Origin: Candidatus Phosphitivorax anaerolimi
GTDB taxonomy: Bacteria; Desulfobacterota; Desulfomonilia; UBA1062
DNA: 64,000 nt
Direction: 5' to 3'
Assembly (NCBI GenBank): GCA_001896555.1
Contig: MPOS01000002.1
Location: forward strand, 141,371-205,370
Below, piece by piece: positions 63,995-64,000 of the stretch (position 1 is its first letter; every line of letters starts with the position of its first letter). The notes under the pieces were generated by a model. That model was not told the DNA's origin, made no database searches, and worked only from the letters and a program-made list of their open reading frames with translations. The position numbers were made by a program, and so were the translations under genes.

Positions 63995-64000
63995 AAGCCT

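Overview
The window is 64 kb of moderately GC-rich bacterial chromosome from a Gram-negative, probably anaerobic organism. Gene content fits the Desulfobacterota (former deltaproteobacterial) lineage: a selenocysteine-containing SelD with yedE/yedF, SecDF-YajC with Tgt-QueA, Tig-ClpP-ClpX-Lon, ThyX plus dCMP/dCTP deaminases, glutaconate-type CoA-transferases, an acetyl-CoA hydrolase/GNAT fusion and a class I-like HMG-CoA reductase. This lineage is an inference from gene content. I see no phage, complete insertion sequence or CRISPR array.

Layout. 1-4.9 kb: an HDOD protein cut by the window edge, rsmI with a small unknown gene, a PanP-type PLP decarboxylase and an AT-richer FkbM-like methyltransferase. 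4.9-11.0 kb: a minus-strand surface-polysaccharide cluster of four glycosyltransferases, a sugar aminotransferase and a sugar-nucleotide epimerase with an altered catalytic motif. 11.2-15 kb: a CoA-transferase/GNAT fusion with a probably leaderless mRNA, a CBS protein, and a secreted FN3/calcium-repeat protein ending in a Gly-rich CFI motif. 15.3-21.5 kb: a minus operon running from a PP-loop enzyme through DUF2065, queA, tgt, yajC, secD and secF. 21.8-27.8 kb: tig-clpP-clpX-lon, then hup with tRNA-Val and tRNA-Asp behind it. 27.9-30.9 kb: a thymidylate-supply operon (dCMP deaminase, Dcd, variant ThyX, then a methyltransferase) behind a near-consensus promoter.

31-40 kb: lipid or redox genes: a HAD-IB phosphatase, a DUF2156 acyltransferase, an HMG-CoA reductase with an unexplained N-terminal domain, a SAM methyltransferase, an iron-type alcohol dehydrogenase with an SCP2-like partner, a C69 peptidase and a GDSL hydrolase. 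40.4-43.0 kb: a polar amino-acid ABC importer whose permease carries a secreted TPR-like N-terminal domain.

43.4-47.2 kb: a selenium island of yedE, yedF, a selD with an in-frame UGA and SECIS hairpin, and a divergent LysR regulator. A nested inverted repeat lies between selD and lysR. 47.3-51.8 kb: a plus-strand run with an Ldh2-type dehydrogenase, YhcC radical SAM enzyme, tRNA-dihydrouridine synthase, a periplasmic protein and an alpha/beta hydrolase. 52-59.3 kb: envelope and miscellaneous genes (BON, FemAB-like, DUF374 acyltransferase, ZIP transporter, VOC, PaaI thioesterase, transglutaminase-like, YfcE phosphoesterase, GlsB). 59.5-62 kb: a secreted DUF4412-like protein and an iron-related pair, a Cys-cluster protein and an MbfA-type ferritin-like/VIT1 exporter, preceded by a 29-residue coupled leader ORF. 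62.1-64 kb: the two subunits of a glutaconate-type CoA-transferase, running off the window.
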